From assembly GCF_003967555.1 (NCBI RefSeq), contig NZ_BIFS01000002.1:682001-746000 (forward strand): a stretch of DNA of 64,000 nt, written 5' to 3'. This DNA is from Dictyobacter kobayashii. Lineage in GTDB: Bacteria > Chloroflexota > Ktedonobacteria > Ktedonobacterales > Ktedonobacteraceae. Positions 35,646 to 45,053 of the stretch are shown piece after piece; position 1 is the first letter of the stretch; each line of letters begins with the position of its first letter. The notes below the pieces were generated by a model. The model saw only the letters and a list, made by a program, of their open reading frames with translations, had not been told where the DNA came from and made no database searches. The translations under genes were made by a program, and so were the position numbers.

Positions 35646-36587
35646 ATGATGCAACAAAATTTATCATCAACACCAACACCAACGCCTAAAATACCTGCGC
35701 AGATAGAAGCAACCCCGACTCAACTACAGCCATCGTCTACCTTTATGAAAGGCATACCGCCACAGGTTTTCGCGCTACTGGCCATGTTCTGTACTCAGAT
35801 GGGCGCAGCCGTAGGTAAAAGTCTCTTCCAGAGCATTGGGACGGTGGGGACAACTTTTTTACGTCTGGGCTTTGCCGCTTTGCTGCTGCTGCTCTTCTGG
35901 CGTCCCAATATCCGTCAGATCACGCGTAAACAATTGGGACTGATGATTATTTTTGGGATTGCGATTGCCTGTATGAATTCAGCTTTTTATATAGCAATTA
36001 ATCGTATTCCTCTGGGCATTGCTGTGACACTTGAATTTGTAGGTCCGCTGGGCGTCGCATTATTGCAGTCGCGCCGCTTGAAAGATCTGATCTGGGCAGC
36101 CCTGGCCGCGACTGGTATTATTTTGCTGGCCCCACTGGGGACAACCAATATAGATCTGCTCGGCGTTATTTTTGCCTTGATTGCGGGCATCTTCTGGGGT
36201 GTCTATATCATCTTCAACGTGCAGGTTGGTCGTGCTTTTGTGGGTGGGCAAGGATTGGCGCTATCCATGCTGGTCTCAGCCTGCGTGATTGCGCCTTTCG
36301 GCATCATCACAGGGGGACCAGCAGTCTTTACGCCACATATTTTATTGATCGGCCTGGCCGTCTCCGCCCTTTCAACTATCATCCCATTTTCACTAGAGAT
36401 GGAGGCCTTGCGACGCCTACCCTCCCGTGTCTTTGGGATATTCATGAGCATAGAACCAGTCCTGGCCGCAATGATCGGCTTTATCTTCCTGAGAGAGCTC
36501 ATCACTGTCCGCGATATCATTGCCATGTTTTTGATTATCACGGCCTCAATCGCCACCTCCCTGGAAGCTAAATCGGTGCATCAATAA
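35646..36587 (+). CDS. EamA/DMT-superfamily transporter, RhtA-like
   Basis: 313 residues with a 40-residue Pro/Thr-rich N-terminus and ten hydrophobic segments, i.e. two five-helix EamA repeats. FVGPLGVALLQSRR closes the first repeat and FSLEMEALRRLPSRVFGIFM with SIEPVLAAMIGFIFL lies in the second; both are characteristic of RhtA, the threonine/homoserine exporter of E. coli. It probably exports an amino acid or similar metabolite from the cytoplasm. GAGG lies just before a double ATG (35646, 35649). It converges on the P450 gene, ends 10 bases apart. Confidence 0.9.
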   Translation: MMQQNLSSTPTPTPKIPAQIEATPTQLQPSSTFMKGIPPQVFALLAMFCTQMGAAVGKSLFQSIGTVGTTFLRLGFAALLLLLFWRPNIRQITRKQLGLMIIFGIAIACMNSAFYIAINRIPLGIAVTLEFVGPLGVALLQSRRLKDLIWAALAATGIILLAPLGTTNIDLLGVIFALIAGIFWGVYIIFNVQVGRAFVGGQGLALSMLVSACVIAPFGIITGGPAVFTPHILLIGLAVSALSTIIPFSLEMEALRRLPSRVFGIFMSIEPVLAAMIGFIFLRELITVRDIIAMFLIITASIATSLEAKSVHQ

Positions 36588-36597
36588 CCATCGATTC

Positions 36598-38079
36598 TTA
36601 CAACCTGAAAAAACTCAGCCAGTCCAACAACGCGGTGCGGCAGCCACGGCGCTCATCGAGGGCCTGGGTCGGCGATACAATCACACGGCGCTCCAGGGTC
36701 GACCTGTCATCTTTAGCAGGCACCGGCATCAATCGAGCTTTAAGACTATGCTTTGGACGTAGCGTGATTACTGGATTAAAGCCCGGCTGATAGTTGGCCG
36801 GAACCTCTGGATTAAAGCGTTGCATCACCGTCGCCAGGATCAAGCGGGCTTCTAATTGTGCCAGTGGCATGCCGATGCAGGTACGCGGCCCACCACCAAA
36901 GGGGAAATACGCACCAGACGGCACTTGCTGTCCATGTTCAGGGTCCCAGCGCTCAGGGCGAAAGACCAGCGGATCGCCCCAGATCTCTGGCAGGCGATGC
37001 ATGACCCACTGGCTCAACATCACACGTGTGCCAGCCTGGAAATGTACGCCATCCAGCTCAAAATCCTCGGCGGCAAAACGCCCTTGTATCCAGGCGGGAG
37101 GATAGAGGCGCATTGATTCATTTAAGACCCAATCGGTATAAGTGAGTTTGGAGACATCTTCGAGGGTGAGGGGACGCCCACCTAAGACTGTACGCAGCTC
37201 TTCCTGCAATTTTTCGCGTACATGTGGATGTTGAGAGAGCAGATAGAAACTCCAGCCCAGGGCAATGGCAGTCGTCTCATGGCCAGCTGCGATAAAAGTC
37301 AAAATGTGATCATGGATCTGCTTATCGGTCAGGAGCTGGCCCGGTGTACTACCATCTTCAGTCGTGAGTAGCATAGATAGGACATCATTGCGCTCTACTG
37401 CTTCGCTACGTCGCTGGGCGATCAACGTATAGATCGACATATTCATCTTGCGCATGGCGGCCAGCCGCTTGCCATAAGCCGTCACAGGATTATCGATGCG
37501 TAGATTAAAGAGGGTATCCAGGATACCGGCCTGACTGCCAATCATTTCATCGAAGGTCTTACCCAGGGCATCGAGTTGAGAGGCGAAATCGATATCAAAC
37601 AAACATTTGCCAATAATGCGCAGGGTCAATTCCTGCATGCTCTGGGTCAGATCAACTGTGTCTCCGATATGCCACCCGGATAAAGCATCGTCTGTATATT
37701 GCAAGATTACATCGGCATAGCTCTCCACACGTTTCTTGTGAAAGGCTGGCTGCACAGCCCGGCGTTGCTGCCGGTGCTTCTCGCCATCAATTGTTAACAG
37801 GCCCTCGCTCGCCGTAGTCTCATCGGGCTGAGAAATTTCGCGCGAAGTGAAAGCGCGTGGATGTTCAATCAACACATAGCGAACGTATTCCGGTTTAAAG
37901 AGGAACACCAATGGCATACGTCCCAGATAAACAGTGGTCATATCTCCATAGGTACGTTGTAACTGCTGAAGGTAGCCCAGTGGATCCTGGCGAAAGGCCA
38001 GCAAATTACCAATCACAGGCCATGGTCGCGGACCCGCAGGAAGCGTTGGTGTTACTTTATCTTGAGCAACTGTTGTCAT
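36598..38079 (-). CDS. Cytochrome P450
   Basis: 493 residues from ATG 38079 (MTTVAQDKVTPTLPAGPRPW); the frame runs 54 codons further without support, and an AGAGAG-like site lies before 38079. The Pro-rich hinge is LPAGPRPWPVIGN; the oxygen-activating helix I is FIAAGHETTAIALGW; the ExxR motif is NESMRLYPPAW; the haem loop is FPFGGGPRTCIGMPLAQLEA with the Cys ligand. Length and the PPxWxxGR segment suggest a soluble CYP102/CYP4-like fatty-acid or terpene hydroxylase. No ferredoxin or reductase gene is adjacent, so electrons must come from elsewhere. It is a single-gene unit reading leftward. Confidence 0.95.
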   Translation of the reverse strand: MTTVAQDKVTPTLPAGPRPWPVIGNLLAFRQDPLGYLQQLQRTYGDMTTVYLGRMPLVFLFKPEYVRYVLIEHPRAFTSREISQPDETTASEGLLTIDGEKHRQQRRAVQPAFHKKRVESYADVILQYTDDALSGWHIGDTVDLTQSMQELTLRIIGKCLFDIDFASQLDALGKTFDEMIGSQAGILDTLFNLRIDNPVTAYGKRLAAMRKMNMSIYTLIAQRRSEAVERNDVLSMLLTTEDGSTPGQLLTDKQIHDHILTFIAAGHETTAIALGWSFYLLSQHPHVREKLQEELRTVLGGRPLTLEDVSKLTYTDWVLNESMRLYPPAWIQGRFAAEDFELDGVHFQAGTRVMLSQWVMHRLPEIWGDPLVFRPERWDPEHGQQVPSGAYFPFGGGPRTCIGMPLAQLEARLILATVMQRFNPEVPANYQPGFNPVITLRPKHSLKARLMPVPAKDDRSTLERRVIVSPTQALDERRGCRTALLDWLSFFRL

Positions 38080-38370
38080 GGCAATCTCTCTATTCCAACT
38101 CTCAATGCACACGCTCAACTTACTATCCACTATCATAGAACATCCACGGTTAAATAAACAACCAATGCGCCAATGTATATATCTGCAACCAGAAACATGA
38201 TCAATATTGTTGCATTCGATGGCTTGTATCTCGCTTTGCAAAATTGCAAGTCAAAAAAAAGTCTTGCGGTACGTCTATTATATAGCTTTACTCGTTAACC
38301 TTATTAAAAATCGGTGCATCTTTTGTTTAACTAGCAAGCGGTTAACAAGTGGAATGCAGGGAGAGAAGCC

Positions 38371-39351
38371 ATGACAGACCATATCATCTTTATCCATGGC
38401 GTCAATACCCGTGAGACAGGGATTGAGCCAACATACGCCGATCCGCTCATTCGACAGTTGTATCGGCACAATGAAACGCTGGAGACTCCATTAGACCTTA
38501 ATATGATTCCGCTCTATTGGGGAGATGTCAATAAAGGAGATGAGGCAGCCCTGCTAAACATTTATGAACAATCGCCCCTCTGGAAAAAGATGAATTTTAC
38601 TGGCCTGCGTGGAAATCAACTCTTACAATTTACTGGCGATGCTGTCCTCTATATTAGCCGCTTCGCAGGCATTAAGGTGGTCGAAAGATTGCGCCTGCAA
38701 GCTCTGGCAGGCTTTAAACAAAATGGTAGAACAGGTCCGCAGCCAGGCGATCGCATCCACCTGGTTACCCATAGTATGGGAACAGTGATTCTGTTCGATG
38801 CGCTCTTCAGTGCCCGCTGGGACCCCGAAAAAACATCTGACTACCAGGGCGTTGAGGAGATTCGTGAGACAATCTTTGGCTTAACGGCTCAAGCCAGGCA
38901 GGGATTACTGCTCTGCAGCATCCACACGATGGGCTCACCCATCAGTTTGTTCAGTCTGATGATGGTCAAAAATGGCAATGGCATTATGAATACGATGCCC
39001 AACACCCACGACATCACCCCCAGGCTGCAACAACTACTCACAAATCTGCATAACATCTTGCAAAGAAAATTGCCGTGGCGCAACTACATTCATCCTGGCG
39101 ATCCCGTTGCGTATCCATTAGAGGATCTGCTCTATGCCATGATCGATGAACAACAGGTGATTCTAGATATCAAAGATATTCTGACGCAGGAGCCAGGCCT
39201 GCTGGACCCATTGCTCAATACCCAGAATCTAGGAGAAATCGCCGAGATTGCGCTCTTTGGTGGAAAAGCACATAGTAGCTATTGGAGTAATGAACTGGTC
39301 GCCAGCGAAATCTTTGAGACGGTCCGCAATGCCAACAAAGTAACTTCCTAG
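38371..39351 (+). CDS. Alpha/beta-hydrolase, lipase-like
   Basis: 326 residues with GGGAGAG before the ATG. HIIFIHGVNTR is the oxyanion-hole strand and VTHSMGTVILFDAL the nucleophile elbow, with Ser in H-S-M-G. A catalytic Asp may be in NYIHPGDPVAYPLEDLL, and a final His in GGKAHSSYW near the C-terminus (ELVASEIF follows). The pattern resembles proteins that act on lipids or membranes and which are often annotated only as hypothetical. No signal peptide or membrane helix. It stands alone, followed by the hairpin at 39379. Confidence 0.75.
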   Translation: MTDHIIFIHGVNTRETGIEPTYADPLIRQLYRHNETLETPLDLNMIPLYWGDVNKGDEAALLNIYEQSPLWKKMNFTGLRGNQLLQFTGDAVLYISRFAGIKVVERLRLQALAGFKQNGRTGPQPGDRIHLVTHSMGTVILFDALFSARWDPEKTSDYQGVEEIRETIFGLTAQARQGLLLCSIHTMGSPISLFSLMMVKNGNGIMNTMPNTHDITPRLQQLLTNLHNILQRKLPWRNYIHPGDPVAYPLEDLLYAMIDEQQVILDIKDILTQEPGLLDPLLNTQNLGEIAEIALFGGKAHSSYWSNELVASEIFETVRNANKVTS

Positions 39352-39378
39352 CACGAAAGCTTTTCAGTGGAACTCTTA

Positions 39379-39437
39379 TTTTTATTATGTGGTGTAGAAA
39401 ATGTGCGATACACATTTTCTACACCACATAATAAAAA
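39379..39437. repeat. Dispersed AT-flanked hairpin, copy C
   Basis: A 27-bp perfect stem (39379-39405 with 39411-39437) around CGATA; the arm reads TTTTTATTATGTGGTGTAGA then AAATGTG. It is followed by GAAGCGCCTGCTTGCGCCCC, a variant of the GC box seen at the other copies. It lies between two converging genes and could also end transcription from either side. Confidence 0.8.
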
Positions 39438-39514
39438 GTGTGGAAGCGCCTGCTTGCGCCCCTAAAGGAGTGATTATGGAAGCTGACACGCGCCTGGGAG
39501 CTACCAGGATGGCA

Positions 39515-42181
39515 TCAGAAAAGCTTGATCACCCCTTTGCTCCCATCAAGCTCGATCACTTGCTCATCTTGAATGAGGTGCATTGCTCCTGGAACATTTA
39601 CTACCGCAGGAATGCCGTATTCACGAGCGATAATGGCCCCATGCGAGAGCTGGCCTCCGATCTCCAGGACGATGCCGCCAACCAGGGGAAAGATCGGGGT
39701 CCAGCCTGGATCCGTTGCTGCAGTCACGAGAATAGAGCCAGCTTCCAGGCTCATAGCTTCCTGGATTGTCTGCACAATACGCGCACGACCACGGATGGTC
39801 CCACTACTGGCTGGCGTGCCTTTGAGCAAAGTAAGATGCTCTTCCTTTTCGGCGATGGGCAATCCATCTGCTCCCACCGCCTCAGGCGCAACTACGGTGA
39901 ACCAGAAGTCATAGGCAAGGCGGCGCTGCTCTACACGCGTCTGCCAATCAACCGGGAGTGTTGTCATAGAGGGGGTCGCAACGATGTCTTCAATCTCGAC
40001 TAGCGTCAGGAAGAAGATGTCATCTACCTGCCTCAACCAGCCGCGTTCAACCCAGCGCCGCCCGAGCTCAGAATAGACCTTGCGGGTAGGAAAAATAAAT
40101 TTCGCCATAGTGTAGCGGCTATTGTCACGCACGGTCACAGCGCGCTGAGCTTGTTTCAGCAGGAAGCGAAAGACAGCACGGCGGATTGGGTCTACTTTTG
40201 CCTCAATGATGGTCACGGCCGTAGCACGACGCTGCTGCTGGCGAGCCTCGACAATGAGTGGATCGACGTGCTCTCCTGCGCGCAGGTAATTGGCGATCAG
40301 TTCGATGATCTGCTCTGGTGCCTCTGCCCAGCGTGGATTGCGCAGCTCCAGTTCGTTGGGGCAACGATGCCCATGACGCGCCAGAAATACCTCAAGTTGC
40401 TCAATGAGCAAGCGTCCTTTCTCCTGTGAACGCAAGAGGGCCAGTGCCGTGATTGGATCATGCGTGAGCACGATATCTTGTACCCCGCTCTCTTGAGCCA
40501 GCCGAGCCATCTGCCAGAGTGCTGGACCCACTTCAGCACTATAGACACCAGTGAGACCAGTGACCAGGTCTTGCGCCAGATCTTTGCCGGTCCACCAATG
40601 TACGATGCGTTCGAGCAGTCCATAGCTTATCACAGCACTAAAACTAAAACGAATGTTGTTTGCCCACGCATAGGCACCCCGTTTACTCCAGGTGGGGAGT
40701 CCCTCATGCCAGAGCGAAGCGTCATCAAGCTGGCTGAGATCGAGGAGCAAGAATTCGCTGACCCATTGATCGATATGCGCGAAAAATTGCTGGGGAGTAT
40801 GCAGTGGCGTTTTTGCTTTTTTCGGCGCCTTGAAACGGGAGGCGACGAGCGAGAGGAGTTTGCGTAGCAGGCGTAAGGGACGGAAGGAGTTCTTAAGCAC
40901 AACGGTGCCACGCGGCCGGCTTCCCCACATCTTATGTAGCCAGGAAGCCGGTAAACCCATCTCTTCAGTAAGGTTGCGAACCATAGCCCCCTCGTTAAAA
41001 TACAGGCGGCCGTAGAAGCGACGGACCAACTGCGGTTGGGATTGATCCGAGGAAGCATTGTCGAGGCCGAAGAGCACGGAAAATTGCGTCTCAGTCAACG
41101 GTGTGATCGGATAGGGGAGATTCTCGCCCACATTGGTCCGTGTCCACACATCATATGGCTGCGGCGGCTGATCCTGTTCGCGGTTCCACGTATCTTCGCC
41201 CGGCGCGATCAGCATCCCTGAACTCTCTGGCACCGCCTGCTCGGTTGCAAGCGTGGTGATCGGGCGTGCCTGGACAATAAAGACCTGCCCATCTGCCAGG
41301 GCCCATTCGATATCTTGCGGTGCACCAAACTGCTCCTCTATCCGCGCACCAAGGTGCACTAACTGCGCTACCTGATCATCTGTCAACACAAATTGCGGCT
41401 GCCTCATGGTGCCCACGCCACGGTCGCCCATGCTAGTAGTAGTAGTAGTAACGGGCGCGTTGCCAACCTCTCGTCGTATAACGCGCCCACTGGTCTTCTC
41501 TGCAATGATCATGTCGGGCGTAATCTGTCCTGATACAAGTGCTTCACCGACACCCCATGTGGCATTGATTACTACCTCATCAGGCGCTCCACTGACTGGA
41601 TTAATCGTAAAAAGTACGCCAGAGGAATATGCCGGCACCATTTGTTGGACAACCACGGCCATACTGGCCATGCGCGGTGCAATACCTGAATGAGTACGGT
41701 AACTGAGTGCACGCGGTGTCCAGAGCGAAGACCAGCACTGCCGTACTGCGGTGAGGATATCTTCGAGCGTTTGAATATTGAGGTAGCTTTCGTGCAAGCC
41801 AGCAAAGGACGCTGTTGGTAGATCTTCGGTTGTGGCGGAGGAACGGACGGCGACGGCGCCTGCAGCAAGTTGTAGATAGGCATCTGAGATCGCCTCGACG
41901 ATGGCTTCTGGGATGGGACGTTGCGCAAAAAGCGTGCGAATAGCCTGTGAGACGCGCTCACACGAAGCAAGATCATCTGACGACACCTGTTGGACCAACC
42001 GTTCAACATCTTCCAGGAGACCGTCCGTTTTCAGAAACTGCTGGTAGGCACTCGTGAGGAGAACAAAGCCTGGCGGAACGGGAAAATGTGCATAGATGAG
42101 TGCACCCAGATTAGCCCCTTTGCCCCCCACAGTGGGCAACTGCTGTTGATTTGCATCCATCAATGTGCAGATAAATTCCAT
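39515..42181 (-). CDS. Rifampicin phosphotransferase-like / PEP-synthase-related enzyme
   Basis: 888 residues. Residues 1-310 are the ATP-binding domain of the pyruvate-phosphate-dikinase group: VGGKGANLGALI, PPGFVLLTSAYQQFL, AVRSSATTEDLPTASFAGLHE split over two strands, and DIEWALADGQVFIVQARPIT at its end. The middle 450 residues are not those of PEP synthase. The swivelling phosphohistidine domain is at the very C-terminus, GGQLSHGAIIAREYGIPAV (His about 847), and no PEP/pyruvate barrel follows. That order is known from rifampicin phosphotransferases, which inactivate rifamycins with ATP. True substrate is unproven. A TetR gene lies 102 bases upstream on the same strand, fitting drug-induced control. 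Confidence 0.82.
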   Translation of the reverse strand: MEFICTLMDANQQQLPTVGGKGANLGALIYAHFPVPPGFVLLTSAYQQFLKTDGLLEDVERLVQQVSSDDLASCERVSQAIRTLFAQRPIPEAIVEAISDAYLQLAAGAVAVRSSATTEDLPTASFAGLHESYLNIQTLEDILTAVRQCWSSLWTPRALSYRTHSGIAPRMASMAVVVQQMVPAYSSGVLFTINPVSGAPDEVVINATWGVGEALVSGQITPDMIIAEKTSGRVIRREVGNAPVTTTTTSMGDRGVGTMRQPQFVLTDDQVAQLVHLGARIEEQFGAPQDIEWALADGQVFIVQARPITTLATEQAVPESSGMLIAPGEDTWNREQDQPPQPYDVWTRTNVGENLPYPITPLTETQFSVLFGLDNASSDQSQPQLVRRFYGRLYFNEGAMVRNLTEEMGLPASWLHKMWGSRPRGTVVLKNSFRPLRLLRKLLSLVASRFKAPKKAKTPLHTPQQFFAHIDQWVSEFLLLDLSQLDDASLWHEGLPTWSKRGAYAWANNIRFSFSAVISYGLLERIVHWWTGKDLAQDLVTGLTGVYSAEVGPALWQMARLAQESGVQDIVLTHDPITALALLRSQEKGRLLIEQLEVFLARHGHRCPNELELRNPRWAEAPEQIIELIANYLRAGEHVDPLIVEARQQQRRATAVTIIEAKVDPIRRAVFRFLLKQAQRAVTVRDNSRYTMAKFIFPTRKVYSELGRRWVERGWLRQVDDIFFLTLVEIEDIVATPSMTTLPVDWQTRVEQRRLAYDFWFTVVAPEAVGADGLPIAEKEEHLTLLKGTPASSGTIRGRARIVQTIQEAMSLEAGSILVTAATDPGWTPIFPLVGGIVLEIGGQLSHGAIIAREYGIPAVVNVPGAMHLIQDEQVIELDGSKGVIKLF

Positions 42182-42283
42182 TGGTGACCATCTTTCCTCG
42201 CATGTTTCACTTTTTGCAGAGAAACATATACTTCTCAGTGTGCCCCTTTTGAGGAGCCAGTAGAAGAGCCATTTCTGGTTGTC

Positions 42284-42886
42284 TTAGTCCTCTGTCTGAG
42301 AGGAACTGCTCGTCAGGGTACGGATAGCCCACGCGACCGTCTCAGCTGCCTCCTCTCCTGAAAGGTTGAGGTAGTCTTTGAATGCACGCACGATCGCTGT
42401 GGTGGTGAGAATAAACACACTATTGCGCAGGTATATCTGCTCTGTCTCGTCAAAACGATCTGCCACAGGTCGCAGTGCCTCTTCGATAAGTTCCAGCCTC
42501 CGTGGGAGCGCTTGCTGGCGCATCTCATAGCTCAACTCACTCATGGCGGCAGCCCGTAGCATCTCGTCAGTTCCCTCATAGCTGATAAACAGATCTTTGA
42601 CCAGAGCAATCAGCTCTCCGGGACTCCGGGGAGGCTGTGAAGGCGGCATTATGCCAGATTTCTGCACAATATAGCTGCCAAGTGACTCGATGAGTTCGCG
42701 CTTAGTGCGAAAATAGCGATAGATAGTCGGCACGGAAACGCCCGCTACCCGTGCGACGGCTGGAATGGAAAGATCTGCCAATCCTCCTTGTGCCATGGTC
42801 TGAATAAGACCTTCAAGAATCTGTTCACGAGTACGTTTTGTCTGCTCTTGACGAAGGGGGCTCTGATAATCACGTCTTTTATTCAT
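42284..42886 (-). CDS. TetR-family regulator, probably leaderless and autoregulated
   Basis: 200 residues from ATG 42886 (MNKRRDYQSPLRQEQTKRTR). An in-frame ATG at 42898 exists but it lies inside the promoter. Helix-turn-helix: ILEGLIQTMAQGGLADLSIP, AVARVAGVSVPTIYRYF. The ligand domain is of the TetR_C type with many Leu/Arg. The -10 box ends only about 7 bases before ATG 42886, so the transcript would have no leader. Two overlapping palindromes cover the promoter and start. It probably represses itself and the phosphotransferase-like gene downstream. Confidence 0.9.
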   Translation of the reverse strand: MNKRRDYQSPLRQEQTKRTREQILEGLIQTMAQGGLADLSIPAVARVAGVSVPTIYRYFRTKRELIESLGSYIVQKSGIMPPSQPPRSPGELIALVKDLFISYEGTDEMLRAAAMSELSYEMRQQALPRRLELIEEALRPVADRFDETEQIYLRNSVFILTTTAIVRAFKDYLNLSGEEAAETVAWAIRTLTSSSSQTED

Positions 42887-42923
42887 GATATGAAGCATAT
42901 CATGAATATATGATTCATGTCAA
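42881..42923 (-). promoter_or_regulatory. TetR promoter overlapped by two palindromic operators
   Basis: Leftward: -35 TTGACA (42918-42923), 18-base spacer, -10 TATGCT (42894-42899). ATTCATGATATG-AAG-CATATCATGAAT (42881-42907) is a perfect 12-bp palindrome over the -10 and start; CATGAAT-ATATG-ATTCATG (42901-42919) is a second one over the spacer. They share the CATGAAT half. Confidence 0.8.
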
Positions 42924-43027
42924 CAATATAAAAAACAGTGTGTCTTATCTCCATTAGCATGGGAAGCTCCTCGTCCCCTTGCGGACGGGCGCAGGCGCGC
43001 CCTCACTTTTTTTATCTTATGTGGTAC

Positions 43028-43091
43028 AAAAAACAGGCTGTTATCATCTTCTAGCCGCCTGTAGCGAAGCTATGCGAGATAACAGCCTGTT
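43028..43091 (-). terminator. Terminator of the trehalose-phosphate synthase gene
   Basis: Leftward: AACAGGCTGTTATC and GATAACAGCCTGTT pair perfectly over 14 bp with a 32-base loop that itself contains a small hairpin, followed by TTTTTTG. Beyond the T-run lies one arm of the dispersed hairpin family (CTTATGTGGTAC, about 43014-43027) with its GC box GCGCAGGCGCGCCC. Confidence 0.85.
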
Positions 43092-43112
43092 CCTTTTGAG
43101 TGTGGATAAAAA

Positions 43113-44633
43113 CTAGCGCGTTTTTAGCAAATCATTAATGTCATCGATCTGTTGGGTCATCCAGGTGCGCAAATCGTTGGTCTCAACTTCGTGACGAGCT
43201 CGCTCAGCCAGTTGTTTGCGCTCTGCTTCAGGCAACATCAAAGCTTTATAAATTGCATCGGCCGTTTCATTGCGACCGGCTGGTGAAATGGCGATCGATG
43301 CATTTTCGAGCTGCTGGAAAGCGCCGCTGGTACGAGAAAGGATCAGCACGCCATCAGTAGTATTGACGGCCGCTCCTTCTTTAGCCACCAGATTCATACC
43401 GTCGATCAAGGAGTTTACCAGCAAGACATCATAGAATTGCAGGGCTGCCAGGGCTGTGGTCCGGTCATTCTGGACAAAGGTATGGATCGGCTGCCAGTCC
43501 TTGCGTCCATATTTCTTATTAATATCTTCAACCACCTTCATCGTTTCATCCTGATACTTGCGATACAGGGGTAGCGATTGACGTGAAGGGATCAGAAATG
43601 CCAGGAAAGTTGTCTGCCCGTGTAGCTCTGGATGCTGCTCTAGCAGTGTCTCATAAGCCAGGAAACCCTGAACAATATTCTTGGTTGGCTCAATCCGATC
43701 GACGCGCATGAGCGTATATTTGTTCAGCAAGGGCTTAATTTTTTCAGCGGCCCGTTTACCTGCGTTGCTATGCACCAGGCGACGCTCATCGGCCACCGAG
43801 ATAGAGATAGGATAATCGCGCACAAAGGTCTGATGCCCATCCAGAATGACATAGCGCTGATCCAGGTCCACCTGGGCATCTTCAAAAAAGGCACGCACCC
43901 CATCCAGGAAATTATGAGCATCCCCACGGGTCTGAAAACCAAGGATATCATTGCCCAATAGGCCCCGGTGAATATCTTTTGTCATCTCGGTCGGCAATGA
44001 AGAGGCCCAGTAACGATGTTCAGGCCATGGAATGTGGATAAACTGTTGCATGGCGACCGAGGGATGTTGCGCCCGAATCATCCCGGAAACCAGATAAAGA
44101 TGGTAGTCATGCAACATAACCAACGCTTTTGAGTCTTTGCTGGCGATCTCTGCATTGACCGCATCAGCGATGGCTTTATTGACTTCATAGTAGCCATTAT
44201 TCCAGAAATCTTGCATCTTGTCGAAAGCAAAAACATCCTCAGCCTGTTCGAGTAAATAATGCTGGGTAAACCAGAGGACACGATTGCTCATCATATCGTA
44301 ATGCTTACGATACATAGATTTTGGAACAGTAACATAGCGTAAACGCACATCTATATCACGGATCGGAGAAGGCATCACACCCTCTTCCGCCGTTTTCAAT
44401 GCTTCACGATCGCCTTCCGTCATGGCTAAAGCGACCCAGGTAGAATTGACCTGGCTGACCGTACTCGTCAGTGCCGTGACAACGCCACCAGAACCACGAC
44501 GCGATTTGATCTGACCCTCTTTAGTCTTATAATACTCAACAGGGCCACGATTTGTAGCAATAATAAGACGGTCAGCGTCTATAGATAATTGACCTGACGG
44601 CGTCTGAGATTTTTTTCTGATTGCTGTAGACAT
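43113..44633 (-). CDS. otsA: Trehalose-6-phosphate synthase, GT20 family
   Basis: 506 residues. LIIATNRGPVEY, the loop GSGGVVTALTSTV that binds the sugar phosphate, LHDYHLYLVSGMIRA, FIHIPWPEHRYW and the C-terminal SLIDGMNLVAKEGAAVN are all hallmarks of OtsA/TPS. The enzyme joins glucose from UDP- or GDP-glucose to glucose-6-phosphate, giving trehalose-6-phosphate for stress protection. No OtsB phosphatase domain or gene is present here. GGTGGGG lies before the ATG. It is a single-gene leftward unit with its own terminator. Related GT20 enzymes of other specificity (validoxylamine-type) exist, but the standard residues favour TPS. Confidence 0.92.
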   Translation of the reverse strand: MSTAIRKKSQTPSGQLSIDADRLIIATNRGPVEYYKTKEGQIKSRRGSGGVVTALTSTVSQVNSTWVALAMTEGDREALKTAEEGVMPSPIRDIDVRLRYVTVPKSMYRKHYDMMSNRVLWFTQHYLLEQAEDVFAFDKMQDFWNNGYYEVNKAIADAVNAEIASKDSKALVMLHDYHLYLVSGMIRAQHPSVAMQQFIHIPWPEHRYWASSLPTEMTKDIHRGLLGNDILGFQTRGDAHNFLDGVRAFFEDAQVDLDQRYVILDGHQTFVRDYPISISVADERRLVHSNAGKRAAEKIKPLLNKYTLMRVDRIEPTKNIVQGFLAYETLLEQHPELHGQTTFLAFLIPSRQSLPLYRKYQDETMKVVEDINKKYGRKDWQPIHTFVQNDRTTALAALQFYDVLLVNSLIDGMNLVAKEGAAVNTTDGVLILSRTSGAFQQLENASIAISPAGRNETADAIYKALMLPEAERKQLAERARHEVETNDLRTWMTQQIDDINDLLKTR

Positions 44634-45053
44634 ACAATCCCCACCTTCTTCAGTACTACCAAATTCTTCTACTTATTTTACACGGCCCACAAACACAAAC
44701 CGAGACAGAAAAGCCGTCTGAACAACCATGCAAAGAAAGACCGCTTGACCATTTCTGACCATTTTATAGAACAACGGTACTATCTAACAACTGAGATTCA
44801 TGCTTTGCGCTTCAATAAAAAAATCAAGTAAATACAGGCTTGTAAAAACTACTTACCAATATAATGTTATGCGAAAAGGACGGCTCATTGACCCGGATAT
44901 ATAATCTAAAAGATTCTCAGATATAATACATAAAGATTTCATCTTACTTATGTGTCAAAGAGGCGGTAATTTAATACTCTTAGCTGGCTAAAATCCGCAC
45001 AACCGCACCTATGCAGGTATCAGCTAGCAACACTATGTTCAAGGGAAATCGAT
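44634..45053. other. AT-rich divergent intergenic region
   Basis: Lies between the leftward otsA and the rightward antiporter and must hold both promoters. No gene, strong hairpin or operator was recognised. Confidence 0.4.

Noticed and set aside
39515-42181. Phosphoenolpyruvate synthase (ppsA)
   Set aside because: The phosphohistidine domain is C-terminal and the PEP/pyruvate barrel is missing, which is not the PpsA layout.
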